Shown piece by piece: positions 63,886-64,000 of a stretch of 64,000 bases of DNA (positions are counted from its first letter, which is position 1; every line of letters begins with the position of its first letter). Both the position numbers and the translations under genes were made by a program. The stretch spans positions 1 through 64,000 of the forward strand of contig CALMYL010000029.1 in the NCBI GenBank assembly GCA_937873695.1, given 5' to 3'. This DNA comes from an uncultured Ignavibacteria bacterium. Its GTDB lineage: Bacteria; Bacteroidota; Ignavibacteria; Tepidaquicellales; OLB5. The notes below the pieces were generated by a model. It made no database searches and was not told where the DNA came from. It worked only from the letters and a program-made list of their open reading frames with translations.

Positions 63886-64000
63886 AATTTTATATGATAA
63901 TTGGAACATTGAAAACTAACTTCAATATTTCCGCATTCTTAAAATGCGTTTTCTTACTTATGCCTCCTTAATATCTTACCGCTGCTAACTGAAATTTGGC

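Overview
The window looks like chromosomal DNA from a member of the Ignavibacteria (Bacteroidetes/Chlorobi superphylum). Base composition is moderately AT-rich. At least five secreted proteins end in the Por/type IX secretion (T9SS) sorting domain with the Ignavibacteria-style signature N-[YF]-P-N-P-F-N-P near its start. Many genes have A-rich leaders instead of strong Shine-Dalgarno sites. The taxonomic call is inference from protein features; no rRNA gene is present.

Region 1 (1-6150) holds tonB, a ferredoxin / degenerate hemerythrin-like pair, tandem UspA, a DUF5661 protein and two Crp/Fnr-family regulators. A recurring ATGAT-N4-ATCAT palindrome suggests an Fnr-like redox regulon that reaches other parts of the window. 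Region 2 (6157-21559) is a 15.4-kb tailed-phage particle cluster: an S24/LexA-type repressor divergent from terminase, portal, scaffold, capsid, tail (with a G/GT programmed -1 frameshift site), fibre, holin-like protein and GH19 endolysin. No integrase, recombinase or replication gene is present, and the repressor's likely operator lies on the promoter of the structural genes. This resembles a gene-transfer-agent-like or decayed prophage.

Region 3 (21696-29541) is a run of secreted T9SS cargo proteins. Region 4 (29692-38761) is a coherent redox/sulfur locus: OsmC, a MarR regulator, and a five-gene operon of FadL/OmpP1 porin, octaheme cytochrome lipoprotein (tetrathionate reductase family), two YeeE/YedE half-transporters (one fused to a rhodanese-like domain lacking its cysteine) and a nine-heme cytochrome c / cytochrome b561 quinol oxidoreductase. 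Divergent from it lies a thioredoxin lipoprotein / DUF2892 / DUF6132 operon. Five copies of a GTTGC-N5-GCAAC palindrome sit exactly at osmC, marR and both sides of the divergent promoter, so the locus can be read as one MarR regulon; one site directly abuts an Fnr-like box.

Region 5 (39122-46382) has a frameshifted cupin, a YceI protein with a perfect 18-bp palindrome upstream, a quinone-oxidoreductase-like dehydrogenase, and an unusual operon of opine-type dehydrogenase, B12-dependent mutase-like protein, asparagine-synthase-like amidotransferase and UPF0316 membrane protein: a candidate undescribed amino-acid-derived pathway. Region 6 (46809-64000) is mixed: KatG, DUF1801-type proteins, a truncated DmeF-like metal exporter, DUF305, a tRNA-Asp, a two-component pair whose response regulator is fused to a thioredoxin-reductase-like flavoprotein lacking its cysteines, and a radical SAM protein. 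Several hairpin-forming dispersed repeats occupy the gaps.
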